Positions 9,901 to 19,000 of a stretch of DNA of 64,000 nt are shown piece after piece (the stretch's first letter is position 1; the number at the start of each line of letters is the position of its first letter). Made by a program: the position numbers and the translations under genes. The DNA is from an uncultured Schlesneria sp. (GTDB lineage Bacteria; Planctomycetota; Planctomycetia; Planctomycetales; Planctomycetaceae). Location: assembly GCA_903840265.1 (NCBI GenBank), contig CAIMFH010000025.1, positions 150,758 to 214,757 on the forward strand. The letters run 5' to 3'. The notes beneath the pieces were generated by a model. It saw only the letters and a program-made list of their open reading frames with translations. It searched no databases and was not told the DNA's origin.

Positions 9901-10389
9901 ACCATTTCGCAGGAAGCGCGAACCTCGCTCCAGAAATTCGCGCGCGTTCCGGATATGGACGGCCCACCGATTCTGGGAGACGAATTCCTGATCCGTGGCA
10001 TCTGGCAATTGCATAGTGCGAACTTTGAAAAGCCAGTGGATTGCGAAGCTTCGATCGGACGGGGTCACATTGATCTGCTGACTTCACAGAATGGCAAGCG
10101 CAGAGGCATCAGCGATACCGTCGACGGGAATTGGATTGCGGGTCAAGTAAAGCTGGATCCGACCAAAATGGTGAAGGAGATCGTCCTCACGAATCCGGGA
10201 GAGTCGAAAGGGCCGCCGAAACGAAACGGGATCTACGAGTTGACAGAGACCTCGCTTAAGATCTATCTGGCCCCCCTGAACAGGCCCGCGCCGACGGAAA
10301 TGATCGAGGCAGGATCGCCCATTCCAGACGGGTATTCGCTGATCGAATGGCGACGTTCATTGTCACTCCCGTCACGTCCCGGAAACTGA
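6925..10389 (+). CDS. Large membrane-anchored coiled-coil protein with C-terminal TIGR03067-like domain
   Basis: The 1154-residue protein starts at ATG 6925 with GAGGA seven bases upstream; an open frame continues back to 6646 but overlaps the kinase and lacks an RBS. A single TM helix (about residues 20-40) follows a short Lys-rich N-terminus. Then come a Gly/Met-rich low-complexity patch near 155-185, a short domain (VYQVFGPAQEV...VASPTV) resembling secretin-type N domains, and a long Arg/Gln/Lys/Glu coiled coil at about 470-640. A helical middle follows. The last about 130 residues (GIWQL, VKLDPTKMVKEI, GIYELTETSLKIYLA) match the planctomycete TIGR03067 domain. It is the third gene of the sigma/kinase operon; its function is unknown, possibly an envelope target or sensor. 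Confidence 0.85.
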   Translation: MSQTPPESKPKKTSYRWLWVVLAMLGFVPVMMIVGLIGLYMLRSQATFHDFAARERQHAAQAWQHQEATRTVTTQSTPALPPLIQAPKKRAHVVRIQLDFEDFETRFANAITVDRDQQGARLMVPSEVFTPMSGKINGRIVTRAAGAPKVIEVSGESWPTGGMGMPAVGGMGGVPGMGGATMGGSPAVAGVAILGIGLTELTLNNWDLTPIRVIGDFPEASIGDKLMVVSLPEDFGYAREVTVLGTDESVQLGDGSKLDHLLKLTEWTGALGALATNSNGEPIGQIIFTKPGKLRYSYAVPMDRIFQAIYEQKRQGNTSSPIEDETRQSLEVRSPFLREKREAGAARLPIAAPGFPPDPRHELLETRVNDFLTLDEVAPMLERLRAEPSLPDLPPETLPPGNTGGPTNLAPAAEITPADASRPDLSVDQETKVYQVFGPAQEVAETLRSLYGDVAKIAANQTSRSVITVASPTVQEKIAATIEDLRKRAQSLENEQAKKDERQIERMKELNSRQRAQMQAARKAVATKEPITEKERQTTPPETTTSLVAEARQQVQLYSEQDREAKQLALQLRTAAPSDQLALRTKLEKLTEQQFQARQDLRKKEIDDLGNRIDQLRVTQLRRQQNQAEIIRRRVDELLDPNNDLRWEQSQSKTGNLTDASVFASEKAVETTKREDPLKGIVERTFDGIPYSSWRTMLETERKPGKLSAAMEACSRLAVGDEDTHRIAKEIILTAGLFEQGNSDDRDEVWGAANAALLRLPEDLVVDELLSSLSLPESIKRGRTFQGRFILTRYPYPRVKTFGDRDQEAITKLVKAAQTNGKDRNCLLAAACRIWEISEHQLQDFEGLQSLINQRIDSAVNAKSISDGDWYDVAHALVAKNPETPDLALKLTKLATDSAGENYFVGVFNLVGQLGRHAEPAIPIIIEQILAELKRLEEFEKDSGGLDGYRQPDRAAYLVRILGDIGVGANAARLLKELCLSADAYPRNSQLFTISQEARTSLQKFARVPDMDGPPILGDEFLIRGIWQLHSANFEKPVDCEASIGRGHIDLLTSQNGKRRGISDTVDGNWIAGQVKLDPTKMVKEIVLTNPGESKGPPKRNGIYELTETSLKIYLAPLNRPAPTEMIEAGSPIPDGYSLIEWRRSLSLPSRPGN

Positions 10390-10554
10390 AATTCCAGTCC
10401 GTGAACTGGGCGGTCTGCGCGACATTCAAGCTCCATTCGGGAACTTCTGTTGCCCGAAGTTGCCTCGGCTGCGATGATGGCCACGCTCGGATAGGGTGGT
10501 CCAGCCCGAAGACGTCGATTTGGGCGCCGTCGGCTCGCAGGTCGAGGAGTAGGC

Positions 10555-11799
10555 ATGGCCTCGTTTGTCTCGCATCTTGAGGGCGCTATCGACGGCACGA
10601 TCCTTCCGGCCGATCGAATTCAGACTCTCCACAAAGATCGCCCGTTGTGGGTGCGGTACGACCTCGCTGCCGTCGGGCGAGCCCTGACGAAAGAGATGCT
10701 TCGCGATCGCCCGCCCACGATGTGGCGCTATCGTGAATTGCTCCCGGTTCCGCTGGAGAAGGAACCAATCTCGCTCGGCGAAGGCCAGACGCCGCTGCTG
10801 ACCTGCCCAAAAATCGCCAGACGATTTGGCTTAGATCAGCTCTGGATCAAGGACGAGTCGCATCTCCCGACCGGCAGCTTCAAAAGCCGCGGACTGGCGA
10901 TGGCGATCACGATGGCTCACCATTTCTGTGTGCGGCGAGTCGCGTTGCCAACTGCCGGCAACGCGGGCGGTGCGGCAGCGGCTTATGCCGCTCGCGCCGG
11001 CATGGAATGTTATGTCTTCATGCCGGAAGACACGCCTGTCGTGAACATCTATGAATGCCACCTAGCCGGGGCCAAGACTTTTCTCGTGAACGGATTGATC
11101 ACTGACTGCGGTCGGATCGTTCGCGAGGGAAAGCAGCGGCTCGATTGGTTCGACTTGTCGACGTTAAAAGAGCCTTATCGCATCGAAGGCAAGAAGACGA
11201 TGGGGCTCGAACTCGCCGAGCAATTCGACTGGGATCTGCCGGATGTCATTCTGTATCCCACCGGCGGCGGCACCGGACTGATCGGGATGTGGAAAGCGTT
11301 TCAAGAGCTCATAACACTGGGTTGGTTGGTCAACGGGAAGGGGACGTCCGCCCCCAGGCTGCCACGAATGGTCAGCGTGCAATCGACCGGCTGTGCTCCG
11401 ATTTCCACAGCATTCGCCGCGGGATCCAAGTTCGCCGAGCCGTTTGCGAATGCGTCCACGATTGCCAGCGGGATCAGAGTCCCCGCCGCCGTTGGTGACT
11501 TTATGATTCTCGATGCGGTGCGGCAGAGCCAGGGGACCGCGCTGTCGGTCGATGAGGCTCGGATACGCGAATGGATGCGATTAGTGGCGTCGTCCGAAGG
11601 AATCGCGATTTGCCCTGAAACCGCCGCCTGCATCGGAGCCCTCGAACAGCTCACGCAATCAGGCTGGATTCGGCCAGATGAGCGGGTAGTGGTGTTCAAC
11701 ACCGGAGCTGGGCAAAAATATGTGGAAGCGATCGCGTGCGAATTACCACGATTGAATATCACGCAGCCCATCGATTGGGATTGGCTGTCGGAAGCGTAG
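10555..11799 (+). CDS. thrC: Threonine synthase (PLP-dependent)
   Basis: The 414-residue protein starts at ATG 10555 with GAGGAG upstream. It converts O-phosphohomoserine to threonine. The PLP lysine is in TGSFKSRG, the phosphate-binding loop is PTGGGTGLIG, and PTAGNAGGAAAAYAA is the conserved substrate loop. The N-terminus follows the zinc-ribbon form of the family (SHLE..., ADRIQTLH, RYDLAAV, RPPTMWRYRELLPV), but the cysteines expected in that ribbon are absent here. A cysteate or diaminopropionate-type PLP enzyme is less likely given WRYRELLP and the SFKSRG context. Confidence 0.88.
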   Translation: MASFVSHLEGAIDGTILPADRIQTLHKDRPLWVRYDLAAVGRALTKEMLRDRPPTMWRYRELLPVPLEKEPISLGEGQTPLLTCPKIARRFGLDQLWIKDESHLPTGSFKSRGLAMAITMAHHFCVRRVALPTAGNAGGAAAAYAARAGMECYVFMPEDTPVVNIYECHLAGAKTFLVNGLITDCGRIVREGKQRLDWFDLSTLKEPYRIEGKKTMGLELAEQFDWDLPDVILYPTGGGTGLIGMWKAFQELITLGWLVNGKGTSAPRLPRMVSVQSTGCAPISTAFAAGSKFAEPFANASTIASGIRVPAAVGDFMILDAVRQSQGTALSVDEARIREWMRLVASSEGIAICPETAACIGALEQLTQSGWIRPDERVVVFNTGAGQKYVEAIACELPRLNITQPIDWDWLSEA

Positions 11800-11838
11800 G
11801 CACTAGGTGTCCACGCAGTTGGTGACTGGAGACTCCCG

Positions 11839-13788
11839 ATGCGACGATCGATCTTGTGCCTGACCGCAATCGTGCTGACGAGCGGCTTGGCGTTCGTGGT
11901 TCATGTCGTGGCCCCGGTCGCCGAGACCGCAATCGCGCAGGAACCGCGCGAACAAGCCGCGAAGACTCTGCCAACTGACCGGTATGCGGTTCCTGCGACC
12001 AGCGAAGTCACCGTCCTGGTCACGTTCATCAAAGGGCTGAAATCATTTCGTCCCGAACTGGGAACGGATTTGGAAGAGCACGAAGAAAAGTTGCCGGCGG
12101 CGATTCGCAAAGCTTGCGAACGGATCCTGGCCCTGGATCGTAACGAGAATTCAGAACCGCGCTATTTTGCCAGTCGCGAGATGCTGTCATTCCGGATGAC
12201 GGACATGTCCGAATCGGAAATGGACGATTTCGATCAACGAAAGAAACTGGCGGCAGACTGCGTCAAGATCTTGAAGGCTTCCGATCGAACCGCCGCGGAC
12301 GCGGAACTCGCCACGACTCTGGCTACGACGTTTGAAGACTTTGCGCCCGATGACGAAGCACTCACTTTCTATCAATTGTTAGGTGACCTGTTTGTCCGCA
12401 ATACGGATTCAGAAATCGCTCAACGTGGCGAGTATCTGGAAGGGGCGGCCCGTCGACTGGGTATTGTTGGCGAACCATTTGAGCTTGCCGGGAGAACCAT
12501 TGACGGTAAAGATTTCGATCTGAAATCGTTGCAGGGTAAAGTCGTTCTGATCGATTTCTGGGCCACATGGTGCGGTCACTGCATGGACGAATTGCCTCAC
12601 CTGAAGCGTAACTATCAGACCTACCATGATCGCGGATTTGAAATCGTCGGCGTCAGTGTGGATGACGATCGCGAAGCCCTCCAGAAGTTTCTGAAGAAGC
12701 AAAAGATTCCCTGGACTACGCTGCACGACGAAGAGGCGGGGGCCGAGCATCCCGCGGCGACTCACTATGGCATCGCCGCCTATCCGACATCCTTCCTGAT
12801 CGATCGGACAGGACGCGTGGTGGCGACTGATCTTCGTGGACGCAAACTAGGGCAAAAACTGGCCGAACTTTGCGGTGCCGACGCCGACAAGAAGACTCCC
12901 TATCCGATTTTCAGCGTTGGCGAAGTCATCGATAAAATGACTATTGCCGGATCGCGTCTTTACAAATCAGGCAAGGCGAAGGGCGATGTTGCGCTGCGAA
13001 AGAACTTAGATCGCCAGACCACGGAATTGGATCTTCCCGAACCGCGGGAGGAAGTTCTTTCGGATCGTGAACTTTATCGGCGCATCAGCCAGAGCGTCTT
13101 CGTCGTCTGCAGTTTGTACAAACTGGATAGCAATGCCGAGTGGCAGACTTCGCTGGCGACAGCTTTCGCGGTCACCAGCGATGGCGTACTGACATCAAGC
13201 GGCCATGTCTTCGACAATGAAGATGAAGCAGATGCGATCGTGGTGATGGATGTAAACGGAAAGGTCTATCCTGTGCGCGAGTTGCTGGCCATCAATAAAC
13301 AGGCGGACACCTGTCTGTTTCGGATCGATGCCAGCAACCTCGAACCGCTACCCTACGCGGATGAGGCGCCGCCGGGAACTCGCGTCTGGGTCATGGGACA
13401 TCCGGGCGATAGTTTTTACTTCTTTTCGCACGGGCTAATCTCGAACTACGATAAAGATCCCGACGGGATCATCTGGATGAATACGACGGCCGATTTCGGT
13501 CAGGGATCAAGCGGCGGCCCTGTTGTTGACGAGCGCGGCAACGTGGTTGGACAGGTCAGCCGCACATTCACGCTTTACGCGGGTGGCCCGGCGGCGCGTG
13601 GTCGCCTTCGACGCGTAGCGGGCGAGCGAGTCGCGGAAAAGCGAGAAAAGGATCCGAATGAAAAACCCGATCCTGATGAGGATGTGGCGGATCCGCAGAT
13701 GGTCTTCAAGTCCTGCGTCCCGGTGAAGACACTGCGTTCGCTGGTGAAGCCCAAGAAAATCGAAGCGGTGAAGCACTCGGAAAAGTGA
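11839..13788 (+). CDS. Secreted TlpA-like thioredoxin fused to trypsin-like serine protease
   Basis: The 649-residue protein starts at ATG 11839, seven bases after GGAG, with a signal peptide ending near residue 34. Residues about 35-205 are helical and unassigned. Residues 210-360 are a TlpA/AhpC-TSA-like thioredoxin domain (VVLIDFWATWCGHC, redox pair C245/C248, cis-Pro in AAYPTSFLID). Residues about 420-610 are a trypsin/Deg-like protease with H456 (SSGHVF), D490 (QADTCLF) and S558 (GSSGGP). A Lys/Glu/Asp-rich stretch follows. Both active sites look intact. It should act outside the cytoplasmic membrane, perhaps coupling disulfide handling to proteolysis. It converges on the DUF1501 gene 20 bases away. 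Confidence 0.9.
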   Translation: MRRSILCLTAIVLTSGLAFVVHVVAPVAETAIAQEPREQAAKTLPTDRYAVPATSEVTVLVTFIKGLKSFRPELGTDLEEHEEKLPAAIRKACERILALDRNENSEPRYFASREMLSFRMTDMSESEMDDFDQRKKLAADCVKILKASDRTAADAELATTLATTFEDFAPDDEALTFYQLLGDLFVRNTDSEIAQRGEYLEGAARRLGIVGEPFELAGRTIDGKDFDLKSLQGKVVLIDFWATWCGHCMDELPHLKRNYQTYHDRGFEIVGVSVDDDREALQKFLKKQKIPWTTLHDEEAGAEHPAATHYGIAAYPTSFLIDRTGRVVATDLRGRKLGQKLAELCGADADKKTPYPIFSVGEVIDKMTIAGSRLYKSGKAKGDVALRKNLDRQTTELDLPEPREEVLSDRELYRRISQSVFVVCSLYKLDSNAEWQTSLATAFAVTSDGVLTSSGHVFDNEDEADAIVVMDVNGKVYPVRELLAINKQADTCLFRIDASNLEPLPYADEAPPGTRVWVMGHPGDSFYFFSHGLISNYDKDPDGIIWMNTTADFGQGSSGGPVVDERGNVVGQVSRTFTLYAGGPAARGRLRRVAGERVAEKREKDPNEKPDPDEDVADPQMVFKSCVPVKTLRSLVKPKKIEAVKHSEK

Positions 13789-13808
13789 ACAGCGTATTTG
13801 TTCTGCTT

Positions 13809-15272
13809 TCAACCTTTCAAGATCTCGTTGACGACCCGGCCGGAGACATCGGTCAGACGGAAATCGCGACCGCTGTAGCGATAGGTCAGTTTCTCGTGGT
13901 TCAGTCCGAGCGTGTGCAGAATCGTGGCGTGCAGATCGTTGACGCTAACACGATCAATCAGGGCTTTATGTCCGATCTCATCGGTTTCACCATAGAGCGT
14001 GCCCCCTTTGACGCCACCGCCAGCAAACCACGTCGTAAATGCATGCGGGTTGTGATCGCGACCTGTTCCTCCCTTCTGGACAAGCGGCAGTCGTCCGAAT
14101 TCGCCGCCCCAGATGACCAGCGTATCATCCAACATCCCTCGCTCAGCCAAGTCAGTGAGCAGTGCCGCGATGGGTTGATCTGTTTCGGCCGCGAAGCCGG
14201 TGTGATTGGCACCAATGTTCGCGTGACCATCCCAGCTTCGTTCGTTCTCCATCCCGCCGGAGTAGATCTGCACGAAGCGGACTCCACGTTCGACCATCCG
14301 GCGAGCGATCAGGCATTGCTTGGAGAAGTGCGCACATTTGGGATTGTCGAGACCATACAGCTTCTGAGTCGCTTCGGACTCCTTGTTCAAATCCAACGCT
14401 TCCGGGGCAGCCATTTGCATCCGGTAGGCGAGTTCGAATGATTCGATCCGCGCTGCCAGTTCAGACTCGGCCGGATGCTGCTCCAAGTGATTGCGATTGA
14501 GTTTCGCAAGCAGATCCAACTGAGCTCGCTGTTGGGGCTCGGTCATCTCTTTCGCGCGGATCAAGTTTTCGATCGGGTCCCCTTGTGGTTTCAGAGCGGT
14601 CCCTTGATAGATGCTTGGCAGGAAACCAGCACCCCAGTTCTGAGCATGCCCCTTTGGAATACCACGTCCCAACGTGTCGTACATGACAACAAACGACGGC
14701 AGGTTCTGGCTCTCGCTGCCCAGCCCATAAGTCACCCACGCGCCGACACAGGGAAAACCTTGACGTGCCGAACCCGTGTTGATGCGAAAGAGTGCTGGTG
14801 AGTGATTGTTGGAGTCGGTCCAGCAGGAGTAGACGAACGCCATCTTGTCCACGTGCTTGGCCATCTGCGGAAAGATCTCGCTGACCCAGGCACCTGATTC
14901 ACCATGTTGAGCAAACTTGAACGGGGACTTCATCATGGGCCCCGCCTGCCCCGCGAAGAAGCCAGTGGCCTGATCGAACCCTGTCAGCTCTTTACCATCG
15001 CGTTTTTCCAACTCCGGCTTGTAGTCCCAAGTGTCAACCTGCGAAGGCCCGCCATTCATAAACAGCCAGATCACCGATTTGGCTGTCCCTGGGAAATGCC
15101 CGGCGTGCGGTGCGAGTGGGTTCAAGCTGGAAGAGGAAGCCGCAGATAGCCGCCCTTCTTGATTCAATAGGCCAGCCAATGCCAACGCACCGAATCCGCT
15201 GCCCGCCTTTTGCAGGAACTGACGGCGGGAATTGAACGCGCGCGAAGGCGTTCCGAACGCAGAGAAATTCAT
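13809..15272 (-). CDS. DUF1501 family protein, Tat-exported
   Basis: The 487-residue protein starts at ATG 15272; a TTG seven codons upstream is less likely. The N-terminus has a twin-arginine signal (NSRRQFLQKAG followed by a hydrophobic stretch). The body is a DUF1501/sulfatase-like alkaline-phosphatase fold: VIWLFMNGGPSQVDTWDYKP, FVQIYSGG, WDGHANI, DTLVIWGGEFGRLP, GRDHNPHAF. These proteins are massively expanded in planctomycetes and nearly always encoded beside DUF1549/DUF1553 proteins. The molecular function is unproven; a role in extracellular polymer use has been proposed. It is the last gene of a three-gene minus-strand operon. Confidence 0.92.
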   Translation of the reverse strand: MNFSAFGTPSRAFNSRRQFLQKAGSGFGALALAGLLNQEGRLSAASSSSLNPLAPHAGHFPGTAKSVIWLFMNGGPSQVDTWDYKPELEKRDGKELTGFDQATGFFAGQAGPMMKSPFKFAQHGESGAWVSEIFPQMAKHVDKMAFVYSCWTDSNNHSPALFRINTGSARQGFPCVGAWVTYGLGSESQNLPSFVVMYDTLGRGIPKGHAQNWGAGFLPSIYQGTALKPQGDPIENLIRAKEMTEPQQRAQLDLLAKLNRNHLEQHPAESELAARIESFELAYRMQMAAPEALDLNKESEATQKLYGLDNPKCAHFSKQCLIARRMVERGVRFVQIYSGGMENERSWDGHANIGANHTGFAAETDQPIAALLTDLAERGMLDDTLVIWGGEFGRLPLVQKGGTGRDHNPHAFTTWFAGGGVKGGTLYGETDEIGHKALIDRVSVNDLHATILHTLGLNHEKLTYRYSGRDFRLTDVSGRVVNEILKG

Positions 15273-15323
15273 CTTGTTACTTTCTCGGGGCAATTACGTC
15301 GCAAAGCAAACGTTTGCTCACGT

Positions 15324-16007
15324 TCAACGTGTTAACAATCGGCAACGAATTCCACTCACAGGATGGACTTCGCGAACGAAGCGGAAGGCGCAACCAAACG
15401 CGGGCGAAAACTGGTAGCCCTCGGCATCTGGATCAACTGCCTCATAGGACTTCGGACCACGAACCAGAAGTTGGAACTCGATTTCTTCGTCTCGACCGTC
15501 AATCAGCCAGTATTCAGTCACACCTGCAACGAAGTAAGCACGACGCAACTCCACAGTGTCTTTGCGAACGGACGAGTTACTGACGATTTCTGCGACCATG
15601 TCGGGTGAACCAGGAAGTTCGACATCACCCTCGTCACGGCCTTGCCACGCCCGATAAGTCACTTTGCCCGAACTCAGCGTTTCCATCGAGCAGAACATCA
15701 TGTCGGGCTCACATCCGAGGCCTGCTTCTTCGTTGACGAGAAGGACTCCGTCGCCGAACACAACTCCCAGATTGCGCGACTCGACAAGGGTATCCAGTGC
15801 TGTGGTCATTCGCGTCTTGATGTCATTGTGGCCGGAGATTCTTTCTGGGCTCATATCGATCTCCAAGCCTCCAGAAACAAATGTGAATCGGCCTCGTTCC
15901 GGGCGATTTTCCGAATGGACCCAATTTCGAAAGGCTGCCAATGACCCAAAAGAATCAGGCAGTGTCAGGTTCGTTCCCAACTCGGTAATGACAGTGGCCA
16001 TTTTCAT
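15324..16007 (-). CDS. Uma2 family (DUF820) putative PD-(D/E)XK endonuclease
   Basis: The 227-residue protein starts at ATG 16007, overlapping the upstream stop as TGATG; ATG 16001 is a second possible start. The Uma2 pattern is clear: RFTFVSGGLEIDMSPER, GHNDIK, GVLLVNEEAGLGCEPDMMF, the acid/basic core PDMVAEIVSNSS, then EYWLIDGRDEEIEF. The family adopts a restriction-endonuclease fold, is expanded in cyanobacteria and planctomycetes and has no settled function. Translational coupling to the DUF1549 gene and 51 bases to DUF1501 place it inside an envelope-protein operon, which is unexpected. Confidence 0.85.
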   Translation of the reverse strand: MKMATVITELGTNLTLPDSFGSLAAFRNWVHSENRPERGRFTFVSGGLEIDMSPERISGHNDIKTRMTTALDTLVESRNLGVVFGDGVLLVNEEAGLGCEPDMMFCSMETLSSGKVTYRAWQGRDEGDVELPGSPDMVAEIVSNSSVRKDTVELRRAYFVAGVTEYWLIDGRDEEIEFQLLVRGPKSYEAVDPDAEGYQFSPAFGCAFRFVREVHPVSGIRCRLLTR

Positions 16008-19000
16008 CAGTCCGTGTAGATAAATTCATTCAGGCAGAACAAGATCTGGCAGAAATCGGCCAAAGCTTGGTTCAGACCTGCGTTTGGATCAGCCCCGGAA
16101 TAGGATGCAGACTGCTGGCGTAGGAAAGCAACCGCATCTGCTAACTCTTCCATTGATGGCTGGCGACTGACAGCAGTTAAGTAGCCAACTCGGATGGCCT
16201 GGTCCAACGATTTCGTGGCGATGGGCTGTAGCTTGGTGGCAAACTGTCGCGACGCTTCGCGCGTTTGAGGGTTGTTCATTAGCAATAGTGCTTGTGGTGC
16301 AATCGTCGTCTGAGGCCGATCTGCCACGGGCGTTGTTCCATCGGGAGCATCGAAGACCGTCATTGATGGCATCAATTGGCTGCGTTTGACTGTGAAGTAC
16401 AGGCTGCGGCGACGATGACCTTCGTCGAGCCTGCCAGCACCGTATAGCCGATCGTCCAACTGATTGCTCACTGCCAGGACCGCGTCGCGGATCGCTTCGG
16501 CTTCCAGGCGTCGGCGAGGTCGATGCCAGAGCCATTTGTTTTCGCGATCGATCGACGCTCGTTGCTCATCGACTTCGCAGGATTGGCGATACACGGCGCT
16601 AGTGACGATCAAGCGATGAATTGATTTCAGATCCCAACGGTGCTGAATCAGCTCGCGAGCCAGGTAGTCCAATAACTCAGGGTGAGTCGGCAGTTCTCCT
16701 CGTGTGCCAAAGTCGGATGGTGTGGCAACAATCCCCTGGCCAAGATGATGTTGCCACAGGCGGTTGACGATGACGCGCGCCAACAGATTCCCTGCTCCCG
16801 CTTCCTGATCGATCAGCCAATTCGTCAGAGAAGTGCGTTGGTACGACGTTCGCCAGCCCGTTGGTGCTGGCGTTTGGAACAACTGCGGAGCGTCAGCGTT
16901 ACTCATTAGCACCTGGAGGAAACCCTGTGAGGCGACCGATTCTTTCTGGTTCGTTTCACCGCGCCGCAGGAAATGAGTTTCTTTTAGAAACTCCGCTTCT
17001 GCCTGCGTGTGCAGCGTCACCGGAGGCAGCCCCTCGGTGGCAACCAGCACCTTCTGAAGCGCCGGCTTTGGCGCCAGGGCCAAGTGAGCCATTCGTTGTT
17101 CATCGAGCTGTTTCCAGCCGGCATCCTGCGGCTGGTACCACGCGTAGGCTTGTTGTTTCTCCTCGGCAGTCAGTTGATCGAATGGCTTCAACAACAAGGC
17201 GAGGATTGTCTCGTCCCAAGCGCCTCCAGTTACCGCCGGGGCGTCGGCTTTGTGCGACAACGACAACCTTGGGCGACCGATGGAATGATGCACGTTGTTG
17301 TTGAACTTCAGGCTGATCGTGACGACAGTTCCGATCTCGAATCCGAAGGGCTCGGTCGCTGTAAATACCGCGGCGTGATCCTTACCGAATTCCGGGTCAA
17401 CCGCCCAGGCGGACTGTAGATTGTCATCGATCGCTGCTGCGACGGGCAGGCCGTTCTGTTCAAAGGTGGCTCGAGCATTCGTCAGCTTGACTGGCTGCGC
17501 CGTCGCGTCTGCGGCACTACCAATTGGCCGAATCGTGACGGCAAAATCGGACAGTGCAAAGTTGCCGTTCCCGGCACGTCCTGGCCCCGACTTCGTCAGC
17601 GAAGGATGAGCCAATTCTTCCAGGCGAATCGAGCGAATGTCGCGCAACTTGGTTTCGAAGCTGATCGTCCATTGGTCGTTGTCGGGACTGGTGCCGGTTG
17701 CTAACCACGACGCATCGGGCTGAGCGACAAACGTCGCGCCGCCATTAGATTTGAACTTGATTCCAGCCGGTAACAGCCATGTCGGATTCTCGGCAATCGC
17801 ATCACGCTTCGCCTGCCATTCGACAAAACGCTGCGGCAGTTGACTGACCTCATAGTCACGCACAGCCTGTTCCAGCGGTGCGTGAGCAATCTCAAACTGG
17901 GCGCGAGTCCGCTGGTAGCCAGCGGGATCAAAATCGAGCTCGACCTCGCTACGAATTGTCGTCGTGAATGAAGAGAGCAGCCGGTAATAGTCGGCTTGCG
18001 GGATCGCATCGAACTTGTGGTCATGACATCGCGCGCAGCCGATTGTCAGCCCCAGCATCGACGTGCCGACTGTGTTCAGCATGTCGTCCATTTCGTCGTA
18101 GCGGTGCTTTTCGACTTCGTTCTTGGTGATCTGAGTCGAATGCACTCCTGCGGCCAGAAAGCCGGTCGCCATCAATGCGAGGCGATCATTCGGCGCAAGC
18201 TCATCGCCTGCGATCTGCCAGCGCACGAACTGGTCATACGGCATTCCCTGGTTCAACGCTTGGACGACAAAGTCGCGGTAGTGGTAGGCCGAGGGCCGGT
18301 CGTAGTCGTGTTCGAAACCATGGCTCTCAGCGAATCGCGCGAGGTCCAGCCAGAACCGCCCCCAGCGCTCGCCGTAGTGCGGGTTCGCCAGCAGTTTCTC
18401 GACCAGTTGTTCGTAGGCATCTGGTCGCGGGTCGTTCTCGAACGCGGTGACTTCTGCCGCGGTCGGTGGTAACCCGATCAGATCGAAGTAAATCCGACGA
18501 ATCAAAGCGGCTCGTCCGACGGACGGATTGGGAACCAACTTCGCGGCGGCTAACTTCTCTAGGATGAACTGATCGATCGGCGACTGAGCCCATCCGGCAG
18601 GATTGTCGCCTGCCGGTGGAGTTACCCGCGACAGCGGGCAATACGACCAGAACTGCCGAGCGTCTGGTTTAATCTTCCGATCCGTCCATTTGACGCTGTC
18701 CGTCTTGCGAGCTACCAAGGGCTCATCATAGGGTGCCCCCAGATCGATCCAATTCACAATCGCTGCGATCTCGCCGTCGGACAGACGATCATCGTCCTTC
18801 GGCATAGCCGGTTCCTGCTGGTGCTTGATCAGTCGGGTCAGCAGGCTTTTTTCACCGCGTCCGATGACGGCAGCGGGGCCTCGCTCGCCCCCTTTAAGGA
18901 GGCCATCCTGAGTAGCCAGGTCGAGTTTCCCCTCGATCGAGTCGCCACCGTGACAGGCAATGCATTTGTCTTTGAGCGTCTTGCGGACATCAGTGCGGAA

